DNA of 64,000 nt, from positions 2,267 through 66,266 of the forward strand of contig MU278377.1 in NCBI GenBank assembly GCA_022385755.1, given 5' to 3'. The DNA comes from Trametopsis cervina. Lineage: Eukaryota; Basidiomycota; Agaricomycetes; Polyporales; Irpicaceae. This document shows positions 48,983 through 60,009 of this stretch, piece by piece; the first letter of the stretch is position 1; each line of letters begins with the position of its first letter. The notes below the pieces were generated by a model. It did not search any database and was not told the origin of the DNA. It worked only from the letters and a program-made list of their open reading frames with translations. A program made the translations under genes and the position numbers.

Positions 48983-50161
48983 CTATACTCTTCTTCGTTT
49001 GCGGCCTCCGTCGGTTTCACCATCATCCTCATCCTCATCATCCTCGTTTATGTCATCGTCCTCGCCCCTCGCAGCCTTGAGACCTTTCATCTTTCTCGTC
49101 TGCAGCTTGCCCAGATCCTGCTTCGCAACGTGCACCCGTCCTCTCAGGTCGCCCATCTCGTCCACCTCCATGTTCCTCATCTTCTTCTTGTTACCCAGAC
49201 CCTTCTCGACATCTTGTTTCTTCATCTTCGGTCGCTTCAAGGCCTGTTTCAACACTTCTGAGTCGGGTTCTTGGAATCGGCGAAGTACAAGGTCTATCGA
49301 GGGACCCATAGGCGTGAGTTCTACCCTGGGCACGCGCGTGCCGGAGGAGAGGAAGCGGGTGGTGTAGGCCCGAATATGTACTTTTGGTAGCACCTCTTGC
49401 CTCTCGCCAGATATCAAGACCGATTCCGGTTGAGGGCCAGCTGTAATGCTAATAACAGATTCAATACCCGTGAGACATATTGACTCTATGACTTCGCCGT
49501 TGAAGAAGTCTATGAGCATAGATTTTAGTTGCTGGAGGCGGGGGTGTGTGTCGAAGAGATCAGAGGCGAAATGCAGCAGTGGTTTATGTCCAGGGGTAGA
49601 CTTCGGTGTCTGAGCGAATAGTTTTAGCTGTCAGGTATTTTGGAAGGAACAGGTGTGCATATGTAGACTCACCTTGAACTCCTGCATACTTTTCCATCCC
49701 TCCACGCCGACTTCATACATGTCCAGAACTCGGTTGTCGTACATGCGCACGAACGTCATTCCATCTGGTCGCTTTTTCGTGCTCTGTCCTATGACGAACA
49801 GACTGGCATCGTTCTTCTGGGCCCAAAAGTCTAGAGATGCGGTGTCCTCGAAGGGTCGGATGTCATTTTTCTTGGAAAACGAGATTGCATGCGGTCTTTT
49901 GAGAGCCATCTACGGGGAAGCCACATTTGTGAGATACATTACGTCTGGGGTTGAATGTGAACCTACAAGTTCCTTCATGACATTGTTGACCTTCTCACCG
50001 GCGTGCGTTCCTTTTACGAAGATTACTGTGCGAGGGTCTTCCACCTCCTTCGCTTCTCTTGCTTGCAGCACCCGCTTCGAGCGTGCATTTTTGGGTTTTC
50101 TGAGCTACTGTTTAGCATCTACACAGAATCACTGAGAAGCAACGTACACTGTTCGTAACAT
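48983..50161 (-). CDS. RPF2: Ribosome production factor 2 (Brix domain)
   Basis: Nucleolar Brix-domain protein that, with Rrs1, brings the 5S RNP (5S rRNA, uL18, uL5) into the pre-60S particle. Exon 1 is MLRTV, joined over a roughly 50-nt intron to KPKNARSKRVLQAREAKEVE. Then come DPRTVIFVKGTHAGEKVNNV, MALKRPHAISFSKKNDIRPF, ASLDFWAQKNDASLFVIGQS, TFVRMYDNRVLDMYEVG and KPLLHFASDLFDTHPRLQQL. The last exon has LIDFFNGEVIESI, the Brix tail RRFQEPDSEVLKQALKRPK, and a very acidic-then-basic end (DDDINEDDEDEDD...GGRKRRRV) suited to a nuclear location. Four exons. Confidence 0.95.
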
Positions 50162-50747
50162 GATGTGGTGGAAGAGTTTTGCAGCAAGTGCAGGAATTAA
50201 GAGCGCAAGATCAATTAGATTACGTAAGTGTCGGTCGCTCCATATTTGGCAAACGTCGGCTTCTCAGTGGAATTGAACAAGTCTCGTAGACCAAGGTATT
50301 CCACCAGCATGGACACCCAAACAATTCAGTAACACAGCACAAACCTGCAATCTACGCCTACATCCTATACACTCACCGTCTGATGTATGACCGGCGGAGA
50401 TAATTGTGTGCACAGTCAAGTTCAGCAAAGCAGCACAGGATTGCATAAGAAATAAGCTGAACAATAAACAAAAGTCCAGTGCGTCCATTAATAGCGTATA
50501 ATATCATGTACAAATGGTCCAAATTAGCAGAACGTCATGTCCAAGCACACAACGCCCTTCTGCTCTCTATTAAATGCTGTTTCTCTTCCTCTACCATATC
50601 CCTCTCATCGCGCGAAGAATGCAAGACCGACCTATATCAGCGCACAGGGCAACCTCACAATCAATAGTTTTGCATCCCCTCCCTACAGAGTTGCTGTCCT
50701 CTACAGTGTAGTAGTTGTGTGGCGAGTGGCACGGACTTGTATCATAA
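50162..50747. other. Intergenic 0.6 kb
   Basis: Between the RPF2 start and the stop of the PC-esterase gene. Only short open frames; no feature was recognised. Confidence 0.5.
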
Positions 50748-52499
50748 TCAGGTTGATTTTATCTCACGTGTTATATAGTGCCATATATATTCCGACCAGC
50801 CTTCAATGACTCCCGCGCCTGTCGATAGATGCAGGCAATCACCAGAAGCGTGCTGCAGAACAGACAGTTGCACATCAGCACGATTCGCAAAAACCTGCAA
50901 GGCAAAAACATACTGCGTCGGGTCTCAGCAATCCTGGTCCGTCGATGGCTAGGTAATGTACATCTGCGTGCCCACCAGATGTCACAGCGTGCTGCGTATA
51001 TCGAAGGATTGTCAGCCGCTAGTCAAAACGCACAGAAGGTCTGCTAAGGCCGAGCTCACATCAAACTTCTCGTTCATCGTCGGAATTTGTCCCCAGTTGT
51101 ACGGTAAGTTCTTGCGTCCCTGCTCGTACCATGTCCACGGTGACTGAATGTTATGACAGCCATCATGTCCCGGCAAGTACGCCCTCACGAGCGCCTTCCT
51201 CTTCCGTCCTCCCTTCGTACGCGTTCCGCCACCGTGCTGCCTGTCCTGGTCCCGGACGCCCTCCGCGCTCTTCAACCAAGACTGAGCGATGTCAGACCAT
51301 TCCTTCATGCTCTCCGCGAAGAACTCAATGACGTTGTCGATGCCCTCGCCCCGCATGTGCGTGTCTTTCAGACCAGGCATGGTGCCGACCGTCCAGTGTC
51401 CCGCCGTACTCACGATCAGCGTCCCGTAATTCGCTTCCGGCAGCGGAGCGGTGAGCATGCCCAGGTATTCTGCTGGTGCCATTTCCCACACTGCGTCGCC
51501 GCCGAACAGCTCGAATCCAGGCTGTGATGCGCGCTCCGGGTGTAGCTGGGCATAGAGTTGCCGCAGGTGATCTTGGGTCAGCAGGAGGTCTACACGGCGA
51601 AAAGTGACCAGCGGCGTCTGTGCGATATCAAAGCCTTCTGGCAGTTGCAAATATTGCACGAGAGGAGACTGCGGGTTGAGGTACAAGTTTTGTGGCCATG
51701 CTCGGTCAAAGTACGGGTTCTCGGTGTAGTTTGGTGTGGCGCGGACGTGCGGGAACAGCGAGCAGGATAGTGAGAAGAAGTGACCTTCGGTTACAGAATC
51801 TGTGGATAGAGATGTGAGCCCGACGTCGCATGTAAGAAAGACAGGAAGAGATTTCCCAGGTAAAAACGCTGACAAGCCTGCGCATCCCAGGATACAGCAT
51901 TCGTAATTTGACACGACGTCTACCGTATATTTGTCTCACAAGCATCATCTGCAAATGATGTGCGAGCACGACAGACGCACCCCGTAGCGCCACAGCGGAG
52001 CTCTGCGCAAGATACTCGAGCACGGGTACTCACCTCCAATTAGCAGCCAGCCGCCCTGCTCGACCATGTCGCGGACGACTTCTTCAGGATTGAACCTCCG
52101 CGTCTTGCATGTATCAGACGAGGGAGTCCAGTCGTAAGCGGTAAGTTCAGGGTATCTGTTAAGCTCGCTATCATCTGCGCTGAGATGCCATCTGTATTCC
52201 CTGTCGGCGGCGCAACCCTGAAAGCCCTCAAACTCCAGAACGTCCGCTACAGAGGTGGCTTGTTGCTTGTCCGTTCTGAGGCTCTGACGCTTTGTCCACT
52301 GGCCGTCCGCCCATACTTCGGGTGGGCACGAGCCTGGGCTGCTTAGCACTGGCGGCGATGATGACCAACGGGACGGGATGTAACCTGAGAGAGATGGCGC
52401 AGAGGGATGGAAGGAAAGAATGGCGAGTAGGAATGTGACACAGGAGGTAGCGATGATGAGCTTGCCGACGAAACCTCGCTGGAGAGAGAGGAGAGTCAT
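50748..52499 (-). CDS. PC-esterase/PMR5-like SGNH-fold protein, type II membrane
   Basis: Probable Golgi glycan-modifying acyl-transferase/esterase of the PC-esterase (SGNH) superfamily, to which plant TBL/PMR5 proteins belong. It starts MTLLSLQRGFVGKLIIATSC with one signal-anchor helix (LIIATSCVTFLLAILSF). The PMR5-type Cys-rich head follows (YRWHLSADDSELNRY, TAYDWTPSSDTC). An intron splits the nucleophile motif: LLIG joins DSVTEGHFFSLSC, giving the GDS Ser. Further on are FGGDAVWEMAPAEY, LIVSTAGHWTVG and SPWTWYEQGRKNLPYNWGQI. The last exons give IDGPGLLRPDA, then SGDCLHL with the expected Asp-x2-His pair, and end VIEGWSEYIWHYITREIKST. The small exon between DA and DCLH is uncertain. Confidence 0.85.
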
Positions 52500-54731
52500 G
52501 GTGGCAGCGACGGAGGACGTGGACGTTGCGCAAGAAGAGTGTGCGCTGATAATTGCAGGATAAATACCATAATAAATTTGGGGTGGTTGATTGAATCACA
52601 ATTTCAGTGAAAGGTGCTCAGGGGCAGACGTGCATCATTCAGAGCCCAGACCGGTTCGGTTCTGTCGATCTTCCTTCGAGCGCCCGCTGATAGTAAGTGC
52701 TTACACCCGCCATGAAATATCCCATCGCTATTGACCACAACGAGCTCGCCGTACGCCTAAGTTATCCATGCCTCTCAGTCGTACGAAAACTCCTGGTACG
52801 AGATCGTTTGCTGACTCCCTTACCGTCAGCGACATCTCGCAGCTGATGCATCGCTACATGCACAGCGACAGCTCCACACCTCTCACGTAAAATCACCAGC
52901 CTGGGGATACCCGCAGACACCCTCATTTCCATCCGGCTACGACGGGTGACATCAGCGAGCGCGCCGGTAAAGACGTGTGTTCGAAAGCTGTGTGGTCATA
53001 TGTCTAAGTTGCACTTGGACACATTTCGCGCGCGCAAACGGAGAAGGTGGAAAGATTGAGGTCCCCCACATCAGTCGTGACGCCTCAGACCAGCAATACT
53101 GTGCATTCGAGACACTGTGGAAGATGTCGCTATGATGATGCAAGCTGCGCGGAAATATACCAGGTCAGGCGACTCAACCCTACCTCCGAAGTTAGACAAG
53201 GCTAACAAACATGTGAACAGCTCGAAAGGGCTTTCCTCGTTGGGCAGGGTCGTAGCTCGACAAGTGCGTCATAGTATGATGTGCTATCTGATAATGTTGA
53301 TACAGCACCTCGTTATCGGCACACAGGGATGCAGTCCTTGCCGACGGCTCGGTGTTCTGTCCTTTGAACGAACAGTGCCGCCGGACTTCCGGGTCAACTC
53401 GTACTACGCCGCTACATGCCGCAGATTTATCTCTCATGCAGGATGAGAAAGATGATATCCAAGTACGCAGCCCTGGTGCAACGAAAGCGACATCTACGCA
53501 GTCTCGCTCTGCCTACGTTTACTTGACCCGTAGCCCTTTCTCTCTCAACTAACGCGCCTTCGTGGATCGTCGTTGACTGGTGAGTGCGCATTCATCTCGT
53601 CACGGTTATTCTAATGCGAGCTCAGCTTTGTATGCAACGTTGCTGAGTGGTGTTTGGGGTATCTTTCAGAAGTGCCCTTGGACCAGCGAACAACTGGGTG
53701 GGAGTGAGACTCGGCATATGAAGCATGGCGAAAATGTGCTCAATCCCACCAATGAGCCAGTCACGATGACATCTGTGAGCACTTCTGCTGAATGGTTATT
53801 GCAGTCAATGGAACGACGTCTAAGACAGAGCTACCTTCAGGCCAGATTGCAAATCATAAGCCCGTTTCATTATTGCATCGCGAGGGGTCCAATCATCGTC
53901 TCCTGGAAAGATGGACAGAGTAATTGCTTTGCTCACATATGCTTGGTCTATGGACGACGATGCACCGACACCAAGGCTTCACGGAAATGACAGAGAATTG
54001 AGTCCGTCGTGTTTGGCGCCTACGATGTTTCTCTGGCCAGACTACATGGAGCCAGGCCTCTACAGTGTCCTAATGCTGTCAGCCGCGCATTATACTTCCG
54101 CATTCGTGGTGCCAAATATCTGGCTAGATGCGCAAATGGATCGGTGATTTTGCCGCGCGGACGGTTCGTTGCCAATTAAACTTCTGACCGTTATATTGGT
54201 TCATGGCCAATGTTAGAGTGACCTTTGAATGGCAAGTCCGCCTCGTCAGTCGTGGATATGCAACGTTTGGTATGTGCTCCTGGGTAGTTGACGGGTAATC
54301 TCCCATGGTACCCAACTCACCCTTTGTACGCAGCTACAGAGCGGCAGCGACGGCGTCTCTTCAAAGCAATCGCAGCCTCGCGAAAGACAAATATCCCTTT
54401 CATCGATTATCCTCTGCGTTATTGACTTATGACCTTTGTGGGAAATGTGGCCAACAGCTGGAGCCAACAGCTGTCACACAACGTGGCCATGGCCATCTTA
54501 GAGGAGCATATATACGGAGTCGGTGCTGAGCCAACAGTTCCCTTCCATCCGCGTCTACTTCTTCTCCCCTCCGTACCTACGTCTTAGAAGCAACCTCAGT
54601 CTACTGTACGTATACGATCTGACCCCAGCGATTGGTTGTTGCATCCACCAGAGCTGAAGCAGCTCTCCTAGGGCTCTAGTACTTCACCGTCCTCGCCTTC
54701 GTCTATCAATAACGCGCTACTGTTGCTGAAC
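52500..54731. other. 2.2-kb gene-poor stretch
   Basis: The left part is the PC-esterase promoter. Open frames at 53117-53446 and 53580-53990 (plus) have no recognisable domain. A 10-bp direct repeat ccaacagctg occurs at 54451-54460 and 54464-54473, with a partial third copy (ccaacagtt) near 54530, about 200-280 bp upstream of the gene starting at 54732. Nothing else is supported. Confidence 0.45.
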
Positions 54732-55442
54732 ATGTCTAACTCGTCATCCCGCACTCCTTCTTCTGGAGACTCCCCAACTAGGTCAGATGAAGGCTCACAA
54801 TATGGCCAACTACAGGAGATATTGTCCGAGCAAGATCCTCTCCAGCACGGCGTTCAACTCGATCTACCTCACATAGCTGTAAAGAACGCAGGACGCACAT
54901 TTCTCCCCCAGAAATCTATCCGGTTCTACTCCTATGGCCGCGTGGGGTTCTCTCTTATGGACGCCATGAATTCGAACTTTGATGGTCTAGCAGGGGCTTC
55001 TCACCCCGCGTTCCAACGTCGTATCCCGAAAGGAGTGACGCTCAACCTTCAGGTCAGCATAATGATAGACCGGATAAACAAGACAAATTTTCTGATGTCA
55101 TGCTTATAGTGGTCGGATGCACAGGATGATCAATTCGAGCTAAGCTTCGATAGGAGTAGGGGGTATCAAGCATGGGGAAATATGTTTCCTATGTCTGGAG
55201 TTGCGGAGCTTGTAGCCCTCCTCGTGTGGGAGAAGTTTGAAGCCGAAGGAAATACGGTATGTCCGCTCAACGGTTCTGACGCTGCGATACGTTAACTCAC
55301 CCTCGGCTGTTTGCAGCAGCGCATGGATGATCCTTTCATCATGTTCGACGATGAGAGGATGTATTTCAAGGACCTCTATGTCCTTACGGTGCGTCAAGCC
55401 ACGGCGGACACGTTTTATCCGGTATTATCGTGGAACGTATGA
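54732..55442 (+). CDS. Uncharacterised fungal protein, family A copy 1
   Basis: About 200 residues in three exons (54732-55052, about 55110-55257, about 55317-55442). It starts MSNSSSRTPSSGDSPTRSDE; an in-frame ATG 9 nt upstream is an alternative. A disordered Ser-rich head precedes RTFLPQKSIRFYSYGRVGFS, KGVTLNLQWSDAQDDQFELS, GVAELVALLVWEKFEAEGNT and a C-terminal MYFKDLYVLTVRQ ending VLSWNV. The same blocks in the same order occur in the gene at 60010-61456 (GRVGFS, LLVW-x-EF/KF, FFKDLYV). No named domain was recognised. It has no signal peptide or membrane helix, so it is probably intracellular. Confidence 0.75.
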
Positions 55443-55858
55443 ATATTAAAAGCCGATTTGGCGCTAACTCATGTATTTTATGCCCGCGTATTGTTTTAAT
55501 GCCCTCTACTTATGTGTCTCTATGCAATTGATTCCTTGTTATAGCTGAATAAAATCTATGTGACTATGCCACGGGCCGCGAGAGCCACTCTATAGATTGT
55601 ACATGCACTACAATGGAATCATATCTCTTGTGAACATTCCGTGTGCTTCATCGTTGGCTTAATCCATTTTTTTCGACATGAAATTGTAGTTCAGTGCGAA
55701 CAGCCTTGATGGTGCTACCGCTAGACGTTGTTACTCGTCACCCAAATATGGCACTACACCGATGAGCGCTCTACTACTCCACACTGACCTCAGGCTCTAC
55801 TACCGGCAGTTTGGACCAATCATAAGAACGACCATGTCCTCTCTCATGCACGCACAGT
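55443..55858. other. Intergenic 0.4 kb
   Basis: 3' region of family A copy 1 and promoter of the HAM1-like gene. AT-rich in its first half. No feature was recognised. Confidence 0.5.
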
Positions 55859-58751
55859 ATGGGTCTGCTATTCTCAACCTGTCGAAGACGAAAGGATAGC
55901 GCGGAGCGGGAACCGCTTCTGCCCAAACATCGCGTCGAAAACGCCGTAGACGCGTATATACCTTCCCATGCGCATCTAACGAAAGCGGTAGACATCATCG
56001 CTGCCCTACGAGCGGGCAAACTACCCTCTCAAGAGCAGCTCAATGGAATTCTGCGCACCGTCTTGCAGCAGACCGCTCTAGAGTCTGGGTCTGCCAATGG
56101 ACCGCTGAGCGAGCCCGGGAGACAGGTCGTCTCGGATTTGCGGAATTTGGTGGACGCCTTTTTGGCACTCGGTCTCGAGAAGAATGGTAAATAATCTTAG
56201 AACTCTTTCATGATTATGTACTCACTTATGGATCAGACGACGACGAAATCCAAGAGTTCGTGTTTCAACTTTCCCAGATGCCTAACACGATACCGGTGCA
56301 TGCGGACGTCATCGTTAACGCGGGAGAGGGAAGCACAGTATTGGACGTGCAGGACGTCGGTTTGTCCTTCCTCTCACATCGCAACAAACTCCTATCTAAC
56401 AGTCATTCTCAGTTGGAGAAATCCCCTCGAAAGATCAGGCTGCGTCGGATGCCGCTGAGCTCATACGAGCAACGCGCGATCTATCAACTATCCTACTCAC
56501 CTCCTCGACCTTCCGCATCATCCTCTCGGACTTGTTCAAGATCGCCCGCGAAGTCGTCGCAGACACTGCAGCAGACGTGGGACGGATAGCCGCCACAGTT
56601 GAAGCATCTGCGGATAAAGTCGAGGAGACTCTTCGTCCTGATGACGCCACTCTGGAAGATATCAAGATAAACGCAATGAAGGCAGAGGATGACCTCTCGA
56701 CCCAAGCCACAGCTGTTTCCGAGGAGACACGTTCCAGATGGACGCATTTAAGCACCGAGAACCCAGAGCGGACAAAGGAAGCTGTCGTAGGCCGACTTCA
56801 ACAGGTCTGTACATTCTTGCGTTTGATGCAACTTAAATTGTTGACAGGGAGATCGATATAGGCGATAGTGCAAGCACACAACAATCCGTCTTACCAGCGT
56901 GCTCTGCGAACCATACTTTACCTTTTGCAGGACTACACAACCAGACTGAGCAACATTACTGGTGCTATGGCCGACGTGAAAGCCCCAGATGTGACACCCG
57001 TCCTATGGACAGATCCTCCTGTTTCCCGGGCTCTATCCCACCTTTCCGTCCTAGTGTCACGTATGGCGTCCGGGTATTCCATTGAGACCTGGTCAGAACG
57101 CCTGCGAGTGGTCATCGCCGACATCTCCAGCATTCCTTCGGGGCTCACCGAAGAGAATGACGAGCTAACAGCGTTGCGCACATTCTTCGCAGATCTAGGT
57201 CTATGGCTCAACGCTGCGCTCGATAGCCCACACTACGCGACCTCTCCTGAAGGACAGCGAGAAGCCGAAGCACTCTATGATCGCACGGGAGCCCTCCTCC
57301 AAGAAGCATCACAATCTGACAAACCTTGGGCGCGTCACCTACGAGACTTGATTCACGAGACGGAAGATATCCTGCAAGCGATTTCGGAGGATAGAACGAC
57401 GAATCGCTTCCTCGACACCGTCTCTGCATTTACAGCGTCCTTGTCGAGCTATGCCCAGACGGCGATGCTCACTGTTCCTGGCCAAGTCGACGATGCAAAG
57501 CGCAAACTCCGCGCACAGATGCAGAGGGATGTACTACAATGGCTGCTCCCCCGAGTCCTACGCGCCCTTCACGCCATTCCCATGCCTCGTGTCGAGTACA
57601 AATCCAACTCTCTGGATGCTGCAATCGACACTCTGTACCTTACGCCAGCCTCTGCACAACTATCTCTCATACCGGACCACATTCGAGTGCAAAACTGGAC
57701 GGAGGTGCAGCTGGACATGACAGAAACCGACAGTGGCATCCTCCCCGGCGTCGAATATACCGGGATGCAGACCCACACGAGGCTGCGTGTAAGCATCAGC
57801 GGCGTCCGTGTCAGCGCCCGGGATGTGGGATACTATGCATGCTACCGCTTGTTTGGGCCCAATCGGTGGCTAGGATGGCTAGGATACGAGGACGAAGGGC
57901 TGTTAAGCGTGGACGTTGGAGGGCGCGGCGCGGACGACGAAGGGCTCAGTCTCGATGTCGAGCTCGAATTTCAAGCTGATTCTGCTGGTGGCGCCGCTCA
58001 GAGGGACGAGCCGCTGTTCGTCGTCCGAGACGTACGCGTCGACGTGCCTGGGCTGCAACTCTCGCTGGATAGGAGCAAACACTGGCTGCTGAATAAGCTG
58101 CTACTGCAGCCTCTGGCTGGTCCCATCGGGCGCGTCGCGGCGGCGTGGGTGCTTCGTAGTCAAGTGGAAGCGCTGCTCAGCTCGCTTGGCGTGCTGGGTG
58201 GCAAAGTAGCTTGGGAAGCGCATGAGACAGCGAAAGAGTCTAGGAAGGATTTGGAGCTAGGCGATTATGCGGGAGCATTCTGGCGTGTGCTAAGCAGTCC
58301 GGAGGAGCAGGGAGGGAATGTCGAAACTGAAGAGCCAGAAGAACCGACAGAGGAGACGCCGCTAATTGTGGACACGCACACGACTGCTACGACGAAGGGC
58401 ATTGTACGCAGCACTGTGACTTATGCTGCTGAGGCAGATGCCGAAGAGTCCCGTTCCCCGATTGAAGAGAGCGTTCTGGCGATTGGCATTGGGGAACAGA
58501 TTTTACCTGGAAAAGGAGGGCCACACGACGCAAATACAAACGAAGACGAATATGGTCCGAGAGACATCGCCAGAGACGCATTGGACGAGATTCAGTCAAG
58601 GGTGGACCAGGCAGTAGAGGCTGAAGAGGTCGCGGTCGAGAGGAGTGCAGAGGTACGCCGGGACATGGAGGACGCCGCTGCGCGAGAACAGCGAAAGGAA
58701 CGGCGTGAGAGTGTCAAACATGGGTGGAGAAGTGACGCGTTCGATATATGA
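55859..58751 (+). CDS. HAM1-like protein with predicted lipidated N-terminus
   Basis: Large fungal protein with the HAM1-like N-terminal (DUF5923-type) and C-terminal (DUF4449-type) regions; the family is linked by homology to hyphal/cell-membrane functions. The N-terminus MGLLFSTCRRRK has Gly2, Ser6, Cys8 and a basic patch, an N-myristoylation plus palmitoylation pattern, so membrane anchoring is likely. The helical N-terminal part includes SHAHLTKAVDIIAALRAGKL, DAAELIRATRDLSTILLTSS, FKIAREVVADTAADVGRIAA and TWSERLRVVIADISSIPSGL. The C-terminal beta-rich part has PRVEYKSNSLDAAIDTLYLT, VRVSARDVGYYACYRLFGPN and LDRSKHWLLNKLLLQPL, followed by an acidic, charged tail ending GWRSDAFDI. Four exons: intron 1 follows LEKN (near 56186), another ends at 56410 and the third is near 56810-56862. 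Confidence 0.82.
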
Positions 58752-58874
58752 TACACTTGGACAAAGGACAATAATATACATTCTCTGGCTACATGTTGCG
58801 TGTAGCTAATTGTTCATATTATACACTTCCGGTATTCAACGCTGCGGATCGCGTCCTAGCCTGCATGAATGCGA

Positions 58875-59872
58875 TCAAGACTTGTCATCAAATTCAAAAG
58901 TCATCTCCACCACATTCGCCACCATATGAAACCACCCCACCGGCTGCAGCAGGATCCAGTCTTCGTCCAAGCCATATCCGTACTTGTTGTAGAACTTGGC
59001 GTAGATGCGCACTTTGGGGGCAATCTCATTGACGAATTTCCTCGAGCTCTTTCCATGTATAGCGGGATTGTACAGGAAGCTTTTGCAGAAATCTTTGCGA
59101 GTTTTCTGGGATTTATATCATGAGCGATAGTTGGACTGAATGGCAGTCTCAATAGCGTACTTTATATCCACGCAGTTGCAGATCAAGGCGACCCCATGCA
59201 GACGATGCACCGTTGAACGAGACGATGATGTGGGGAACAGGCCAATTGACTATGACCCGAGCTGAAGCTGTGATAAGTGTTGCATAATCACATTCAGTTC
59301 ATATAGCATGTATTATATACCTTTGATAGTCTTGACTGGTGCAGGCTGCTCTGAAGAGCACACCGTCTTATTGTCGTCGCTCTGTGTGTCCATGTAAAAA
59401 TTTTCAGGCTGCCTGCAAAAGGGATTCAATCCCGAGCTAGTTATCTGTAGTTGTGGTGTTGATACAAGCTCGTATGCGCCCCTTGGAGCTCCACTCCCTC
59501 AATGACCAGACGCTTGAGGATCTCGAGCTTAAAGATCGTCCAATCATTGGGTATGAAGCTGAAAGACTGTCAGCGGTGAGGGCGAGAAACTGCACTCGTG
59601 TAGGGCGAAAATGATATGAAATTATGAGGCACATGCACGTGACTTCCGTAGATCATTTTGCCTCCGACCCGCGCAAAATGCCGGGTTAGCCCAACCACAG
59701 TACTCTCAACTATATGTACACAATCTTCCTGCTCCTACGTCCATACCTTATAGTATGGACCTTTGTCTCTTTGTAACCGTTCTGGAGCTGGTGCGTCGCG
59801 ACCGGGCGGCATATTCTCGGCGCTCCGGTGGCCCGACCCAACCAAATCTGGAACGTCGGTGGCCATGGCCAT
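58875..59872 (-). CDS. Unknown small-exon protein
   Basis: Reconstructed from short exons. The start MAMATDVPDLVGSGHRSAEN (59872; M3 is an alternative) runs to RDKGPYYK. Then GGKMIYGSHVHVPHNFISF, FIPNDWTIFKLEILKRLVIE, QPENFYMDTQSDDNKTVCSS, SARVIVNWPVPHIIVSFNGA, WGRLDLQLRGYK and a last exon RKFVNEIAPKVRIYAKFYNK, ILLQPVGWFHMVANVVEMTF ending FEFDDKS. Six exons join at plausible GT-AG sites. I do not recognise the family; there is no signal peptide or membrane helix. The gene converges with HAM1-like (123 bp between stops) and diverges from family A copy 2, with 137 bp between start codons. Confidence 0.68.
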
Positions 59873-60009
59873 GGCCAACTATTAATCACAGCTTTGTGCA
59901 GTTGGCCACAACCAGGCGCTAGTAAATGTATAAAAATGTAGGTCACTCAGGCCTCTCCTCTACTATTCTCTCTTCTGTCCTGTACATAGTAGCTATAGCC
60001 TTGTTAGAA
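59873..60009. promoter_or_regulatory. 137-bp divergent promoter
   Basis: Separates the ATGs of the minus-strand unknown gene and of family A copy 2. On the plus strand it carries TATAAAAA (59929-59936) followed by a pyrimidine-rich tract (about 59954-59985), which points toward the gene at 60010. Both genes could be co-expressed. Confidence 0.55.

Noticed and set aside
53117..53990. Plus-strand open frames of 109 and 136 codons
   Set aside because: No domain, signal peptide or plausible splice partners; length is within chance for this base composition.
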